NCBI RefSeq assembly: GCF_013260645.1 | Contig: NZ_CP053921.1 | Span: 2,901,289-2,965,288 of the forward strand | Length of the DNA: 64,000 bases | Origin: Erythrobacter mangrovi | GTDB taxonomy: Bacteria > Pseudomonadota > Alphaproteobacteria > Sphingomonadales > Sphingomonadaceae | Direction of reading: 5' to 3' | Part shown: positions 53,653 to 62,182 of the stretch, piece by piece | How positions within the stretch are numbered: position 1 is the stretch's first letter | How the letters are laid out: the number at the start of each line of letters is the position of its first letter | The notes under the pieces: generated by a model | Seen by the model: only the letters and a program-made list of their open reading frames with translations | What the model was told of the DNA's origin: nothing | Databases searched by the model: none | Position numbers and translations under genes: made by a program

Positions 53653-54036
53653 ATGGCTCTTGGAATCACCCTGGCGCTGGCTTTCATGGCGCAGGCACCG
53701 GTGCAGGAAGTCGCAGTGGTTGAGACGACTGCTGATGTCGGGCTGGACGAACTGATGGCTGGGCGCGATCGCGCGGCGCTCGAGACGATCGAGAATTGCG
53801 ACGAGTTGGCGGCAGCCGATCCGGCACGCCTGATCAACCGCGGCATCGCGCTCGCGAGGCTGGGTCGTTACGACGAAGCGCGCGCGGATTTTGAAGCTGC
53901 TGCATCTGCACGTGAAACTGTCGATCTTGAGACTGCGGCCGGTGACTGGGTCGATTCTCGGCGCCTTGCGCGCCGCGCACTCGCCATGCTCGACAAAGGC
54001 GAGTTTGCGCGTTATTATGCCCTGTCTTTGCGATAA
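53653..54036 (+). CDS. Small TPR-like exported protein
   Basis: A 127-residue protein with a short hydrophobic N-terminus (MALGITLALAFMAQAPVQ) that may be a signal peptide, and one to two tetratricopeptide-like helix pairs (PARLINRGIALARLGRYDEA, RADFEAAASA). GGGGAGAC precedes the ATG. The gene is a single transcription unit closed by a strong terminator, divergent from the lipoprotein-receptor operon. TPR units mediate protein contacts; the partner is not known. Confidence 0.72.
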   Translation: MALGITLALAFMAQAPVQEVAVVETTADVGLDELMAGRDRAALETIENCDELAAADPARLINRGIALARLGRYDEARADFEAAASARETVDLETAAGDWVDSRRLARRALAMLDKGEFARYYALSLR

Positions 54037-54072
54037 ACCGAGTTAATCGCATACCGCAGAAGCGGTCTTCAT

Positions 54073-54106
54073 GGCCCGCGTTCCACCAGGAACGCGGGCC
54101 TTTTTC
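54073..54106 (+). terminator. Strong intrinsic terminator
   Basis: A perfect 12-bp stem, GGCCCGCGTTCC (54073-54084) and GGAACGCGGGCC (54089-54100), with an ACCA loop, followed by TTTTTC. It ends the small TPR-like transcript and insulates the type IV secretion operon that starts at 54207. Confidence 0.92.
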
Positions 54107-54206
54107 TTGAAGTAAGCTGTGTCCCAACTTCGACATCCGCGGATATTCAGCTTTCTGTCACTCGCTTGTCATGTAGTATGGCCATCGGAGCCGGACGGAG
54201 GGTGCA

Positions 54207-54836
54207 ATGATTCTCGCACGCTTGGCGTTCGCCCTGGGATTGTCCGGTGCAGCGCTGACTGCCTTCCCGGTGAGGGCGGATGTCATGGAGATCGACGCGG
54301 ACGGAGCGCGCTGGGTGGCCGGCGGAAGCTCCGCGACGGCGGCTGCCACGATGACCGATGAGCAGCTGGCGGCCCTAGCCGAAGTCCCCGCCGACATCTT
54401 CGTTCCCGATATTGCCGTTGCCGATCCCCAGATGCAGGCCGGTCAGGTGCCGGTCGCCTATCAGGCGAAGGTGGCCGAGCTGGCGGCGCGGTTCGACCTC
54501 AGCCCGACGCTGATCGAGGCGCTGGTCTGGCAGGAAAGCCGCTGGCGAGCCTCGGCCATTTCACCCGTGGGCGCGCGCGGTCTGGCGCAGCTGATGCCGG
54601 GTACGGCGCGTGAGCTGGGGGTTAATCCCGACGATCCCTTTGCCAACCTCGAAGGCGGTGCGCGCTACCTGCGCGAACAGCTCGATCGGTTCGATGGGGA
54701 TCTCGAACGGGCGCTGGCTGCCTATAATGCCGGTCCAGGTCGGGTCTTGCAGGCGGGCGGTATCCCGCGCATTCGCGAAACGCAGTATTATGTGGCGGCG
54801 ATCATGGGCCGCCTGTCCGATCACTCACGGGAGTAA
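54207..54836 (+). CDS. virB1: Lytic transglycosylase, VirB1-like
   Basis: A 209-residue periplasmic protein with a signal peptide (LGLSGAALTAFPVRA) and a C-terminal SLT domain (about 85-200). The catalytic glutamate is E110 in ALVWQESRW, and SPVGARGLAQLMPGTARELG, ARYLREQLDRF and ALAAYNAGPGRV are all present. It cleaves peptidoglycan, presumably to let the secretion channel pass. GGAGGG precedes the ATG. It leads a tightly packed run of VirB-type genes, and the VirB1 role is inferred from this position. Confidence 0.9.
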   Translation: MILARLAFALGLSGAALTAFPVRADVMEIDADGARWVAGGSSATAAATMTDEQLAALAEVPADIFVPDIAVADPQMQAGQVPVAYQAKVAELAARFDLSPTLIEALVWQESRWRASAISPVGARGLAQLMPGTARELGVNPDDPFANLEGGARYLREQLDRFDGDLERALAAYNAGPGRVLQAGGIPRIRETQYYVAAIMGRLSDHSRE

Positions 54837-54842
54837 ACTCAC

Positions 54843-55145
54843 TTGAAGCGTATTGTCTCGATCCCGGCCGCACTGGCCCTGCTTGCAACCCCCAGCGCCG
54901 CCTTTGCGCAGGTCGCCGATCCGGCCGGATCGGGCCCGATTGTCGCCGCACTCGGCTGGCTACAGGGCACGCTTCTGGGCAACGTCGCCACCGCAGTGGC
55001 GGTGATGGCAGTTGCTGCGGTCGGCTTCATGATGCTGACCGGGCGCCTCAACTGGCGCTTTGGTGCGACCGTCATCATCGGTGTGTTCATCCTGTTTGGA
55101 TCGGCATCGATCGTTGCCGGCATCCAGGGCGCGGCGGCAGGTTGA
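54843..55145 (+). CDS. virB2: VirB2/TrbC-family pilin
   Basis: A 100-residue protein with a signal peptide (IPAALALLATPSAAFAQ) and two long hydrophobic helices (about 35-60 and 68-95) separated by TGRLNWRFG, the layout of VirB2/TrbC major pilins of type IV secretion systems. It starts with TTG six bases after the VirB1 stop. The mature product is about 77 residues, in the normal pilin range. Confidence 0.85.
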   Translation: MKRIVSIPAALALLATPSAAFAQVADPAGSGPIVAALGWLQGTLLGNVATAVAVMAVAAVGFMMLTGRLNWRFGATVIIGVFILFGSASIVAGIQGAAAG

Positions 55146-55147
55146 CC

Positions 55148-55432
55148 GTGACTGCACTGATCCGCCATCCCGTCCACCGTGCGCTGACCCGCCCGCAGAT
55201 GTTCGCGGGGGTGACGTACAACTACTTCATCATCAATGGGATGGTGACCACCGAGATATTCCTGATCACCGGCAGTTGGCTCGCCTTGCTGGCGGCCGGC
55301 GTCATGCACGGCATCGGCTATTTCGCCTGCCTGCGCGAACCGCGCATTTTCGACCTGTGGATCACCAAGGTCTCGAAGTGCCCGCGGGTCAAGAACTACA
55401 AGCGCTGGGGGTGCAACAGCTATGCAGCCTGA
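55148..55432 (+). CDS. virB3: VirB3-family inner-membrane protein
   Basis: A 94-residue protein with two adjacent membrane helices (about 27-65) and the VirB3/TrbD pattern of an N-terminal RHPVHRALTRPQMFAGV and a C-terminal FDLWITKVSKCPRVKNYKRW. VirB3 works with the VirB4 ATPase in the inner-membrane complex. A TTG at 55142 overlapping the VirB2 stop is an alternative start; the GTG at 55148 has AGG upstream. Confidence 0.86.
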   Translation: MTALIRHPVHRALTRPQMFAGVTYNYFIINGMVTTEIFLITGSWLALLAAGVMHGIGYFACLREPRIFDLWITKVSKCPRVKNYKRWGCNSYAA

Positions 55433-55450
55433 GCGGGAAGGGGCCCAGTA

Positions 55451-57880
55451 ATGTCGAAGTGGATCGGTGCGGCTGCCTGGAGCGCGAAGGAAGCGCGCGC
55501 TGGCGATCGCCTGCCCTATGCCCGGCTGGTCGACGAGAACACGCTACTGTTGCGCGACGGCTCGGTGATGACCGCCATCCAAGTCCCGGGCCTGCTGTTC
55601 GAGACCGAGGATAGTGAAGCGCTCAACGCCCACGCCGCGACGCGCGAAGTGGTGCTGCGCTCAACGCTCGATGCGCGCTTCGTGCTTTATCATCACGTTA
55701 TCCGTCGTCGGGTTTCGGTCGAGCTCGAATCCACATTCCCCGATGCGATCAGCCGCCATATCGATGCGCGCTGGCGCGAACGGCTGGGTTCGGGCCAGTT
55801 GTTCGTCAACGACCAGTTCATCACGCTGATCCGCCGCCCCGCGCGCGGCAAGGCGGGCCTGGTCGAGCGCCTGAGCAAGGGCTGGAAGCGCAAGGGCCGG
55901 GTCGAAGTCGAAGCCGATCCCAAGGATCTGCGCAGCCTCAAGGCTGCCGCGACCGGCTTGATCGCGGCACTGCAGCCCTACGGTGCGGCGCTGCTCGGCG
56001 ATTATGTCGGGCCGCAGGGTAACACCAATTCGGAAGTGCTCGAGCTGCTCTCGGCGCTCTACAATGGCGAAATGCGCCCGGTTCGCAGGCCGTCTGACGA
56101 AACCGACATCGGTCACATGCTGCCCTATCGCAGGGTGAGCTTCGGGCTCGACGCGATCGAGCTGCGCGGATCGGGTTCGCCCGATTTTGCCGCGGTCCTG
56201 GGCCTCAAGGACTACCCCGAGGCCACCAGTCCGGGCCTGCTTGATGGGCTGCTGCGCCTGCCTTTCGAAATGGTGGTCAGCGAGAGCTACGCACCGACCG
56301 AGCGCCAGACGGCGCGTGAACGCATGGACCTGGCGATCCGCCGCCTCAAGAGCGCCGACGAGGAAGCCGCCGCCGAACGCGCCGACATGCTGGCCGCGCG
56401 CGACGCACTCGGCAATGGCGCGGTGGGTTTCGGCGATCACCACCTGACCGTGATGGTGAAGGAACGCGATCTCAGCCGACTCGACGACGCCATGGCTGCA
56501 TGCGCAGCCGCGCTGGCCGATACCGGCGCGATCGCTGTACGCGAGGATACCAATCTCGAGCCGGCATTCTGGGGCCAGTTCCCGGGCAATGAAGGTTACC
56601 TAGTCCGCCGCGCGCTGATCTCAAGTGCCAACATGGCGAGCTTCGGAAGCCTGCATGGCTTCGCGCTAGGCCAGGCGCAGGGCAACCATTGGGGCGAGGC
56701 AGTGACCCTGCTGGAAACCACCAGCGCGACCCCGTTTTTCTTCAACTTCCACCATGGCGACCTTGGCAATTTCTCGGTCATCGGGCCCTCGGGCTCGGGC
56801 AAGACGGTGGTGATGAATTTCCTTGCCGCGCAGGCACAGAAATTCGGCCCCCGGACCATATTGTTCGACAAGGATCGTGGTGCGGAGCTGTTCGTACGCG
56901 GCATTGGCGGGCGCTATGACGCGATCCGCGCTGGCGAGCCGACGGGCTTCAATCCTCTCGCCATGCCCGATACGCCGGGCAATCGTGCGTTCCTGCGCGA
57001 TTGGCTGGGCGTACTGCTCAAGGCCGAAGGGCCGGAGGAAGAGGCGACCATCGCCGGAGCGGTCGATGCCGCATATGCCAACGATCCTTCCTTGCGGCGC
57101 CTGCGCAATTTCCGCGAACTGCTTTCGGGCAGTCGACGTCCGCAGGCGGGCGACCTGGCCGACCGCCTGGGGGCGTGGATCGGGGAGGGTGAACACGCCT
57201 GGTTGTTCGATAATGGCGAGGACTGCCTCGACCTGAGCGCCCGCGTGCTCGGCTTCGATATGACCGCGCTGCTCGAAAACCCTCGCCTGCGCACGCCGAC
57301 CATGATGTACCTGTTCCATCGGATCGACGAGCGTCTCGATGGCAAGCCGACGATGATCCTCATCGACGAGGGCTGGAAGGCGCTCGACGATGTGGTCTTC
57401 GCGGCCCGCATCCGCGATTGGCTCAAGACCCTGCGCAAGCGCAATGCCTTGGTGGGATTTGCGACCCAATCGGCGCGTGACGCGCTGGAAAGCCGCATCT
57501 CGACCGCGCTGGTCGAACAGACCGCGACAATGATCTTCATGCCCAACAGCCGCGCGCGGCCCGAGGATTATTGCGATGGCTTTGGCCTGACCGAACATGA
57601 GCTGGCACTGATCCGCTCGCTCCCGGCACACAGCCGCTGCTTCCTTGTGCGCCAGCCCGATGCCAGCGTGGTGGTGCGGCTCGACCTGTCGGGTGCGCCG
57701 GAGGTCCTGACGCTGCTATCGGGCCGAGAAAGCACCGTGCGTCGGCTGGACCTGCTGCGCGAAGCGTTGGGCGATGCGCCGGCCGACTGGTTCCCCGCGC
57801 TTACCGGCAGCAAGTGGCCGGGTGGCGCCAATGATACGGAGGAGGCCGGAACGATTCCGCTCGGCCTGGCTGCCGAGTGA
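55451..57880 (+). CDS. virB4: Type IV secretion ATPase VirB4
   Basis: An 809-residue ATPase. The N-terminal CagE/TrbE/VirB family region (about 20-400) is followed by the ATPase core with Walker A GPSGSGKT (445-452), Walker B MILIDE (635-640), and RDWLKTLRKRNALVGFATQS typical of VirB4. It powers pilus assembly and substrate transfer at the inner membrane. It begins 18 bases after VirB3 and its stop overlaps the VirB6 GTG start by four bases. The length is normal for the family. Confidence 0.95.
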   Translation: MSKWIGAAAWSAKEARAGDRLPYARLVDENTLLLRDGSVMTAIQVPGLLFETEDSEALNAHAATREVVLRSTLDARFVLYHHVIRRRVSVELESTFPDAISRHIDARWRERLGSGQLFVNDQFITLIRRPARGKAGLVERLSKGWKRKGRVEVEADPKDLRSLKAAATGLIAALQPYGAALLGDYVGPQGNTNSEVLELLSALYNGEMRPVRRPSDETDIGHMLPYRRVSFGLDAIELRGSGSPDFAAVLGLKDYPEATSPGLLDGLLRLPFEMVVSESYAPTERQTARERMDLAIRRLKSADEEAAAERADMLAARDALGNGAVGFGDHHLTVMVKERDLSRLDDAMAACAAALADTGAIAVREDTNLEPAFWGQFPGNEGYLVRRALISSANMASFGSLHGFALGQAQGNHWGEAVTLLETTSATPFFFNFHHGDLGNFSVIGPSGSGKTVVMNFLAAQAQKFGPRTILFDKDRGAELFVRGIGGRYDAIRAGEPTGFNPLAMPDTPGNRAFLRDWLGVLLKAEGPEEEATIAGAVDAAYANDPSLRRLRNFRELLSGSRRPQAGDLADRLGAWIGEGEHAWLFDNGEDCLDLSARVLGFDMTALLENPRLRTPTMMYLFHRIDERLDGKPTMILIDEGWKALDDVVFAARIRDWLKTLRKRNALVGFATQSARDALESRISTALVEQTATMIFMPNSRARPEDYCDGFGLTEHELALIRSLPAHSRCFLVRQPDASVVVRLDLSGAPEVLTLLSGRESTVRRLDLLREALGDAPADWFPALTGSKWPGGANDTEEAGTIPLGLAAE

Positions 57881-59046
57881 GCAGCGTCAACTGCCAGCGG
57901 GCGGCAGAGCAGGTCGGCAACGGCGTGGCGGCGGCGCTTAAGGGCGTCGATTGCATCGCTGGCGAGGCATCGGCCGCAGCCTTCGGTCGGCTGTTCGCGT
58001 CAGGCGGTGTATTGGGTCCGGTGCTTACGATCCTGCTGACGATCTATATCGCGCTGTTCGGCTTCGCGCTGCTTACCGGGCGCACCAATGTAAACGTGCG
58101 CGCACTGGTGCCGCGCATGGCGACGCTGGGAATCGTACTGACCTTTGCGACCAGTTGGATCGCCTACCAAAGCTTCGTCTGGAACCTGGCCGTCGGCACG
58201 CCCGATTACCTGGCCAGTATCCTCACCGGCACGCGCGGCAGCGCGACGGATGTATTCGCGCAGAAGATCGATGTCGTCTTCATCGCGATCCAGGAAGCGA
58301 GTGGCGGCAACGAGGATTTCTCGGCCTTTTCGCCCGAAGGGATGATGTGGCTCGGGGCCATGCTGTTCATGCTTGGCACCGTGGGCCTGCTGGTCACGAC
58401 CAAGATCGCCATGGGCGTACTCATCGCGCTGGGCCCGATCTTCGTGGTGATGGCCCTGTTCAACGGGACCCGCGGCTTGTTTGCCGGTTGGGTCAAGGGC
58501 GTGACCATGTGCGCGCTGGCGCCCTTGTTCGCGGTCCTTGGCGGGAGCGTGATGCTCGAACTGGCGGTCCCGATCCTGGGGGCGCTCACCGCGACGCCAG
58601 GGCAGGTCAATCCGCAAGCCGGCATGGCGTTCTTCATGGTCGGTGCCGTGCATGTTGCGCTGATGATCTTGGTACTCAAGGTAGCCGGGGCGATGGTTGC
58701 CGGCTGGACCGTATTCGGCCTTACTTCCTCGAGTGAAGACCGAGCATCGCCATCGGTCCCTGCAGCGCAGGCCGCTGCGCCGTCCGCGGCCCTGGCGCAA
58801 GCGCAGGCGGCGAACCAGGTCAGTGCACAGACCCGGCGGGTCGACCTTGCGGCAGTGCCTATCGCCGCAGCCGCCAACGACGCTGGTGGCGGCGCGACCA
58901 GCCGTACGACCAAGGTATTCGCGACCGCTTCGAGTTCCGGCCAGGTTGGACCGCTAGCTTCAGGCCCGGCACGGGCGCTCGGGATCGGCTCTCGCTTCAA
59001 GTCGGCCCCGCCCAAGGCCCTCGACCGTTCGATGGAGAAACACTGA
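57877..59046 (+). CDS. virB6: VirB6/TrbL-family channel protein
   Basis: A 389-residue polytopic membrane protein with about six hydrophobic segments, for example LGPVLTILLTIYIALFGFAL and MMWLGAMLFMLGTVGLLVTT, and the conserved VirB6 pattern around MGVLIALGPIFVVMALFNGT. The last 100 residues are Ala/Ser/Thr-rich and appear disordered, an extension beyond the membrane core. It starts with GTG coupled to VirB4 and ends one base into the VirB9 start, leaving no room for VirB7 or VirB8, which usually lie between VirB6 and VirB9. Confidence 0.9.
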   Translation: MSSVNCQRAAEQVGNGVAAALKGVDCIAGEASAAAFGRLFASGGVLGPVLTILLTIYIALFGFALLTGRTNVNVRALVPRMATLGIVLTFATSWIAYQSFVWNLAVGTPDYLASILTGTRGSATDVFAQKIDVVFIAIQEASGGNEDFSAFSPEGMMWLGAMLFMLGTVGLLVTTKIAMGVLIALGPIFVVMALFNGTRGLFAGWVKGVTMCALAPLFAVLGGSVMLELAVPILGALTATPGQVNPQAGMAFFMVGAVHVALMILVLKVAGAMVAGWTVFGLTSSSEDRASPSVPAAQAAAPSAALAQAQAANQVSAQTRRVDLAAVPIAAAANDAGGGATSRTTKVFATASSSGQVGPLASGPARALGIGSRFKSAPPKALDRSMEKH

Positions 59047-59831
59047 TGAAACGCGCGCTCTATCCCGCGCTCCTGCTGGCCGCGCTTGGTACCCCGGTGC
59101 TTGCCGCCAGCGATCCGCGCCTCGTCGAGGTGATGTACGACGAGATGAAGGTCGTGCGCATTGAAGGCAAGGTGACGGTGCAGGCTTCGATCGTCTTCGG
59201 TGAAGACGAAGTGATCGAGAACGTCGCGATCGGCGATTCCGCGGCCTGGCAGGTGACGCCCAACAAGCGGGCCAATATCCTCTTCGTGAAGCCGCTCGAC
59301 GCGCGCGCTTCAACCAATCTGACGGTGATCACGAGCAAGAGGACCTATCTGTTCGATCTTGTCGCCAGCCCCACCGCCAAGCCGCTTTACGTGTTACGCT
59401 TCGACTATCCGCCCGAACCCGAGGCCGAACAAGTTCCGCAACTGGCGGAAGGGCCCAACGCGGTCGAGAAGCAAGCGGCCAGCGATCCCTATGCCGTGGT
59501 CGACCCGACCGACCTCAACTTCGCCTGGACCGGTTCCGGCGATCCCGAACTTCTGCCGACCAACGCCTTTGACGATGGCACCGCGACTTTCCTGACCTGG
59601 CCGGAAGGCAGGGATGTGCCTGCGATCCTGATCACCAATTCTGAAGGTGTCGAGGGTCCGGTCAATTTCACTGTCCGCGGCAGCACCATCGTGGTCGATG
59701 GCGTGCCGGGATCCATCGTGCTGCGGTCAGGCAAGGAAAGTGCCAGGCTGGTCAACAGCGGTCCGGAGCGGGCCGCCAATCCAGATTCAGCGAGCGGGGG
59801 AACCGCGCTTGCCTCGAGAGGAGGGAACTGA
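59046..59831 (+). CDS. virB9: VirB9/TrbG outer-membrane complex protein
   Basis: A 261-residue periplasmic protein with a signal peptide (LYPALLLAALGTPVLAAS), an N-terminal domain with WQVTPNKRANILFVKPLD and NLTVITSKRTYLFDLVAS, and a C-terminal beta-sandwich (DLNFAWTGSGDPELLPTNAF, DVPAILITNSEGVEG, SIVLRSGKESARLVN). VirB9 normally forms the outer ring with VirB7 lipoprotein and VirB10. No VirB7 is seen, so VirB9 may be anchored differently. It overlaps VirB6 and VirB10 by one base each. Confidence 0.92.
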   Translation: MKRALYPALLLAALGTPVLAASDPRLVEVMYDEMKVVRIEGKVTVQASIVFGEDEVIENVAIGDSAAWQVTPNKRANILFVKPLDARASTNLTVITSKRTYLFDLVASPTAKPLYVLRFDYPPEPEAEQVPQLAEGPNAVEKQAASDPYAVVDPTDLNFAWTGSGDPELLPTNAFDDGTATFLTWPEGRDVPAILITNSEGVEGPVNFTVRGSTIVVDGVPGSIVLRSGKESARLVNSGPERAANPDSASGGTALASRGGN

Positions 59832-60952
59832 TGCGTCTCGCCATGCGCCTGCCCGAAAAGAAGCCGGGCAATGATACAATCGCAAACGACATCGATCCGC
59901 GCGATGAGGCCGATGCCGAGATCATCGACCTGGCCCAGCGCAATGCGTTCCCGACAGTGGGGCGTCAGGGCGGTGCTTCCGATGCGCTCGGCCTCATGGC
60001 CGGGATCGCAATCGTCGCGGGTCTCGGCGCAGTGACCCTATGGGGTATGAATTCTGCTCGCGTGGCGCCGCCTGAAGGCATCGGCGGCAAGCAATCCCAA
60101 TCTGAAGCCATGCCTTCGGTCTCGCCACAGGCGGTCACACAGGTTGCGCAGCCGCCGCAGGCGGTGCCGCAGGTGCGGAGCGATCCCGCGCCGCAACCGG
60201 TCTATGCCGCAGCACCGCAGGCCGTTGCTTCGGTGAACCCCTATGCCAATCCCACCGTCGTGTTCGATGCAGGTGCCGCGCCGGGCAGCATAGCCCTGGC
60301 CGTGCCGGGCGACGCGCCAAGCGCCAGTGCGGCGACTGGCAACTCTGCCAGCGATTTCGCCAGCCGCATCGGCGGTGTTGGTGGAGCTCCGGCTCAGGCC
60401 AGGGCTATGGTCAATCCCTCGACCACGGTCACGCAGGGTACGCTGATCCCGGCAGTGCTTGAGACTGCGATCGACACCAATGTCCCTGGCTATGTCCGTG
60501 CCGTCGTCAGCCAGGACGTGCGGAGCTTCGACGGGACCAAGGTCTTGGTCCCGCGTTCGAGCAGGCTGATCGGCCAGTACCAATCGGGCCTGCAGAACGG
60601 GCAGAAGCGCGCCTATGTCATCTGGACCCGGTTGATCCGGCCAGATGGTGCATCGGTGAACCTCGCGTCGCCGGCGATCGGCTTCGATGGGACCACCGGC
60701 CTGGCTGGCAAGGTATCGGGTGCCGGTTTCTTCAACCGCTTCGGTTCGGCGCTGCTGCTGTCAGTCGTCGGCGGGGCAGGCTCTGTTGCGACTGGCGGTG
60801 TTGCCGGGGTTCTGCTCGGTGGAGCGAGCCAGTCGGCCGCCAGCACCGCTGCGCAACAGGATGGGCAGCGTGGCCCCGTGGTACGGGTGCGGCAGGGCGA
60901 ACCGATCCGCATCTTCACTGCGCGTGACCTCGACTTCTCGTCGGTAAACTGA
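59831..60952 (+). CDS. virB10: VirB10/TrbI energy-transducing channel protein
   Basis: A 373-residue protein with a cytoplasmic N-terminus, one membrane helix (about 53-72, LGLMAGIAIVAGLGAVTLWG), a Pro/Gln/Ala-rich periplasmic linker, and the conserved C-terminal barrel domain (about 200-373; LIPAVLETAIDTNVPGYVRA, VVSQDVRSFDG, LVPRSSRLIGQYQSG, FNRFGSALLLSVVGGAG). It spans both membranes and opens the outer-membrane channel. The length and layout are normal for VirB10. Confidence 0.95.
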   Translation: MRLAMRLPEKKPGNDTIANDIDPRDEADAEIIDLAQRNAFPTVGRQGGASDALGLMAGIAIVAGLGAVTLWGMNSARVAPPEGIGGKQSQSEAMPSVSPQAVTQVAQPPQAVPQVRSDPAPQPVYAAAPQAVASVNPYANPTVVFDAGAAPGSIALAVPGDAPSASAATGNSASDFASRIGGVGGAPAQARAMVNPSTTVTQGTLIPAVLETAIDTNVPGYVRAVVSQDVRSFDGTKVLVPRSSRLIGQYQSGLQNGQKRAYVIWTRLIRPDGASVNLASPAIGFDGTTGLAGKVSGAGFFNRFGSALLLSVVGGAGSVATGGVAGVLLGGASQSAASTAAQQDGQRGPVVRVRQGEPIRIFTARDLDFSSVN

Positions 60953-60966
60953 GGTAGGCCAAACTC

Positions 60967-61992
60967 GTGACCGCCGAGATCCACCCCTTCCTGCCAGACG
61001 ATCATCCGGAGGAGGACGCCCCGACGGTCGACCTGCAGGGTGAGCGTAGCGTTTACCTCGACGCTTACCTTGCGCCGTTCAAGGAATGGCTCGAGCGCGA
61101 CACGGTGACAGAAATCCTCGTCAATCGTCCGGGCGAAGTGTGGATCGAGGATGCGGCCCATCCCGGCATGCAGAAGGTCATTCGTCCGGAGATCGACGAT
61201 CGCCTGGTCCAGCGGCTGGCAGAACAGGTTGCTCGGGTCAGCCATCAGGGGATCAACCGCGAACACCCGTTGCTGGGCGCGACCTTGCCCGATGGTGCGC
61301 GCGTGCAGTTCTGCGGACCGCCCGCGGCGCGCAAGCACTGGGCAATGGCGATCCGCCGCCATCGTCGGCTCGACCTTCCGCTCGACGCTTATGACACCGG
61401 CCCGCTCTCGGCGCGGCAGCAGGGGGTGATGCCTGATCCCAATGCGGCCCCGGTTGCCTTCCTGCGCGAAGCCATCCGCCAGCGCCGCACAATTCTGGTT
61501 TCCGGCGGTACCAGCACCGGCAAGACGACGTTCCTCAACGCCATGCTGGGCGAGATCCCGCGCCATGAGCGCGTGGTGCTGGTCGAGGATACACCCGAGC
61601 TCAAACTGCCTGGCGAGAACGGCGTCGGTCTGGTGGCGGTGAAAGGCGAGCTGGGCGAGGCGAAGGTTACCTCCAACGAACTGCTTCAGGCGGCGCTCCG
61701 CCTGCGACCCGATCGTATTGTCCTCGGCGAACTGCGGGGTGCGGAAAGCGTCAGCTTCCTTCGTGCGATCAACACCGGGCATCCGGGGAGTTTTTCGACG
61801 ATCCATGCCAACAGCTTGCGCGGCTCACTTGAGCAGTTGGCGCTGATGGTCATGCAGACCGGAATCGGGCTGACCCGGTCGGATACCATTGCCTATGCTG
61901 CGAGCGTGATTGACGTGATCGTACAATTGGGACGCGACAGCACGGGCAAAAGGGGCATCGTCGAGATCGCCGAAAGCCATTCGTTGGCCTGA
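60967..61992 (+). CDS. virB11: VirB11 traffic ATPase
   Basis: A 341-residue hexameric ATPase of the GspE/VirB11 type. Walker A is GGTSTGKT (180-187), followed by LVEDTPELKL, RLRPDRIVLGELRGAES (Walker B region) and TGHPGSFSTIHANS with the histidine box. It switches the VirB4 machinery between pilus assembly and transfer. It starts with GTG, 14 bases after VirB10, and is the last gene of the locus. No VirD4 coupling ATPase or relaxase follows. Confidence 0.95.
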   Translation: MTAEIHPFLPDDHPEEDAPTVDLQGERSVYLDAYLAPFKEWLERDTVTEILVNRPGEVWIEDAAHPGMQKVIRPEIDDRLVQRLAEQVARVSHQGINREHPLLGATLPDGARVQFCGPPAARKHWAMAIRRHRRLDLPLDAYDTGPLSARQQGVMPDPNAAPVAFLREAIRQRRTILVSGGTSTGKTTFLNAMLGEIPRHERVVLVEDTPELKLPGENGVGLVAVKGELGEAKVTSNELLQAALRLRPDRIVLGELRGAESVSFLRAINTGHPGSFSTIHANSLRGSLEQLALMVMQTGIGLTRSDTIAYAASVIDVIVQLGRDSTGKRGIVEIAESHSLA

Positions 61993-62084
61993 CGCGTTTC
62001 AGCTCCACAATGGAGGTTGCCGTAGCGTCAACCGAACACTGCTGTGCGGCGTTTAGATAACACTTGGAAAAAACCGGGCTTAAT

Positions 62085-62106
62085 CTGCGCAATAATCCTG
62101 CGCAAT
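62085..62106. promoter_or_regulatory. Direct repeat CTGCGCAAT upstream of TonB receptor
   Basis: CTGCGCAAT at 62085-62093 and 62098-62106, a 13-base period, about 80 bases upstream of the receptor start. It is a possible regulator-binding site. Confidence 0.35.
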
Positions 62107-62182
62107 CGCTTGCGTGCATACGAATGTGTGATAGCTTCCCGATCCTAGGCCGCAAAGACGGCCAATGGAGAGGAGAGGGTTT

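Noticed and set aside
54207..61992. Integrative conjugative element
   Set aside because: No integrase, relaxase, coupling protein, att-like repeats or composition shift were seen around the VirB genes.
62148..62163. Small hairpin GGCCG/CGGCC before the last receptor
   Set aside because: The stem is only five bases long with no T-run and is expected by chance in this GC-rich DNA.
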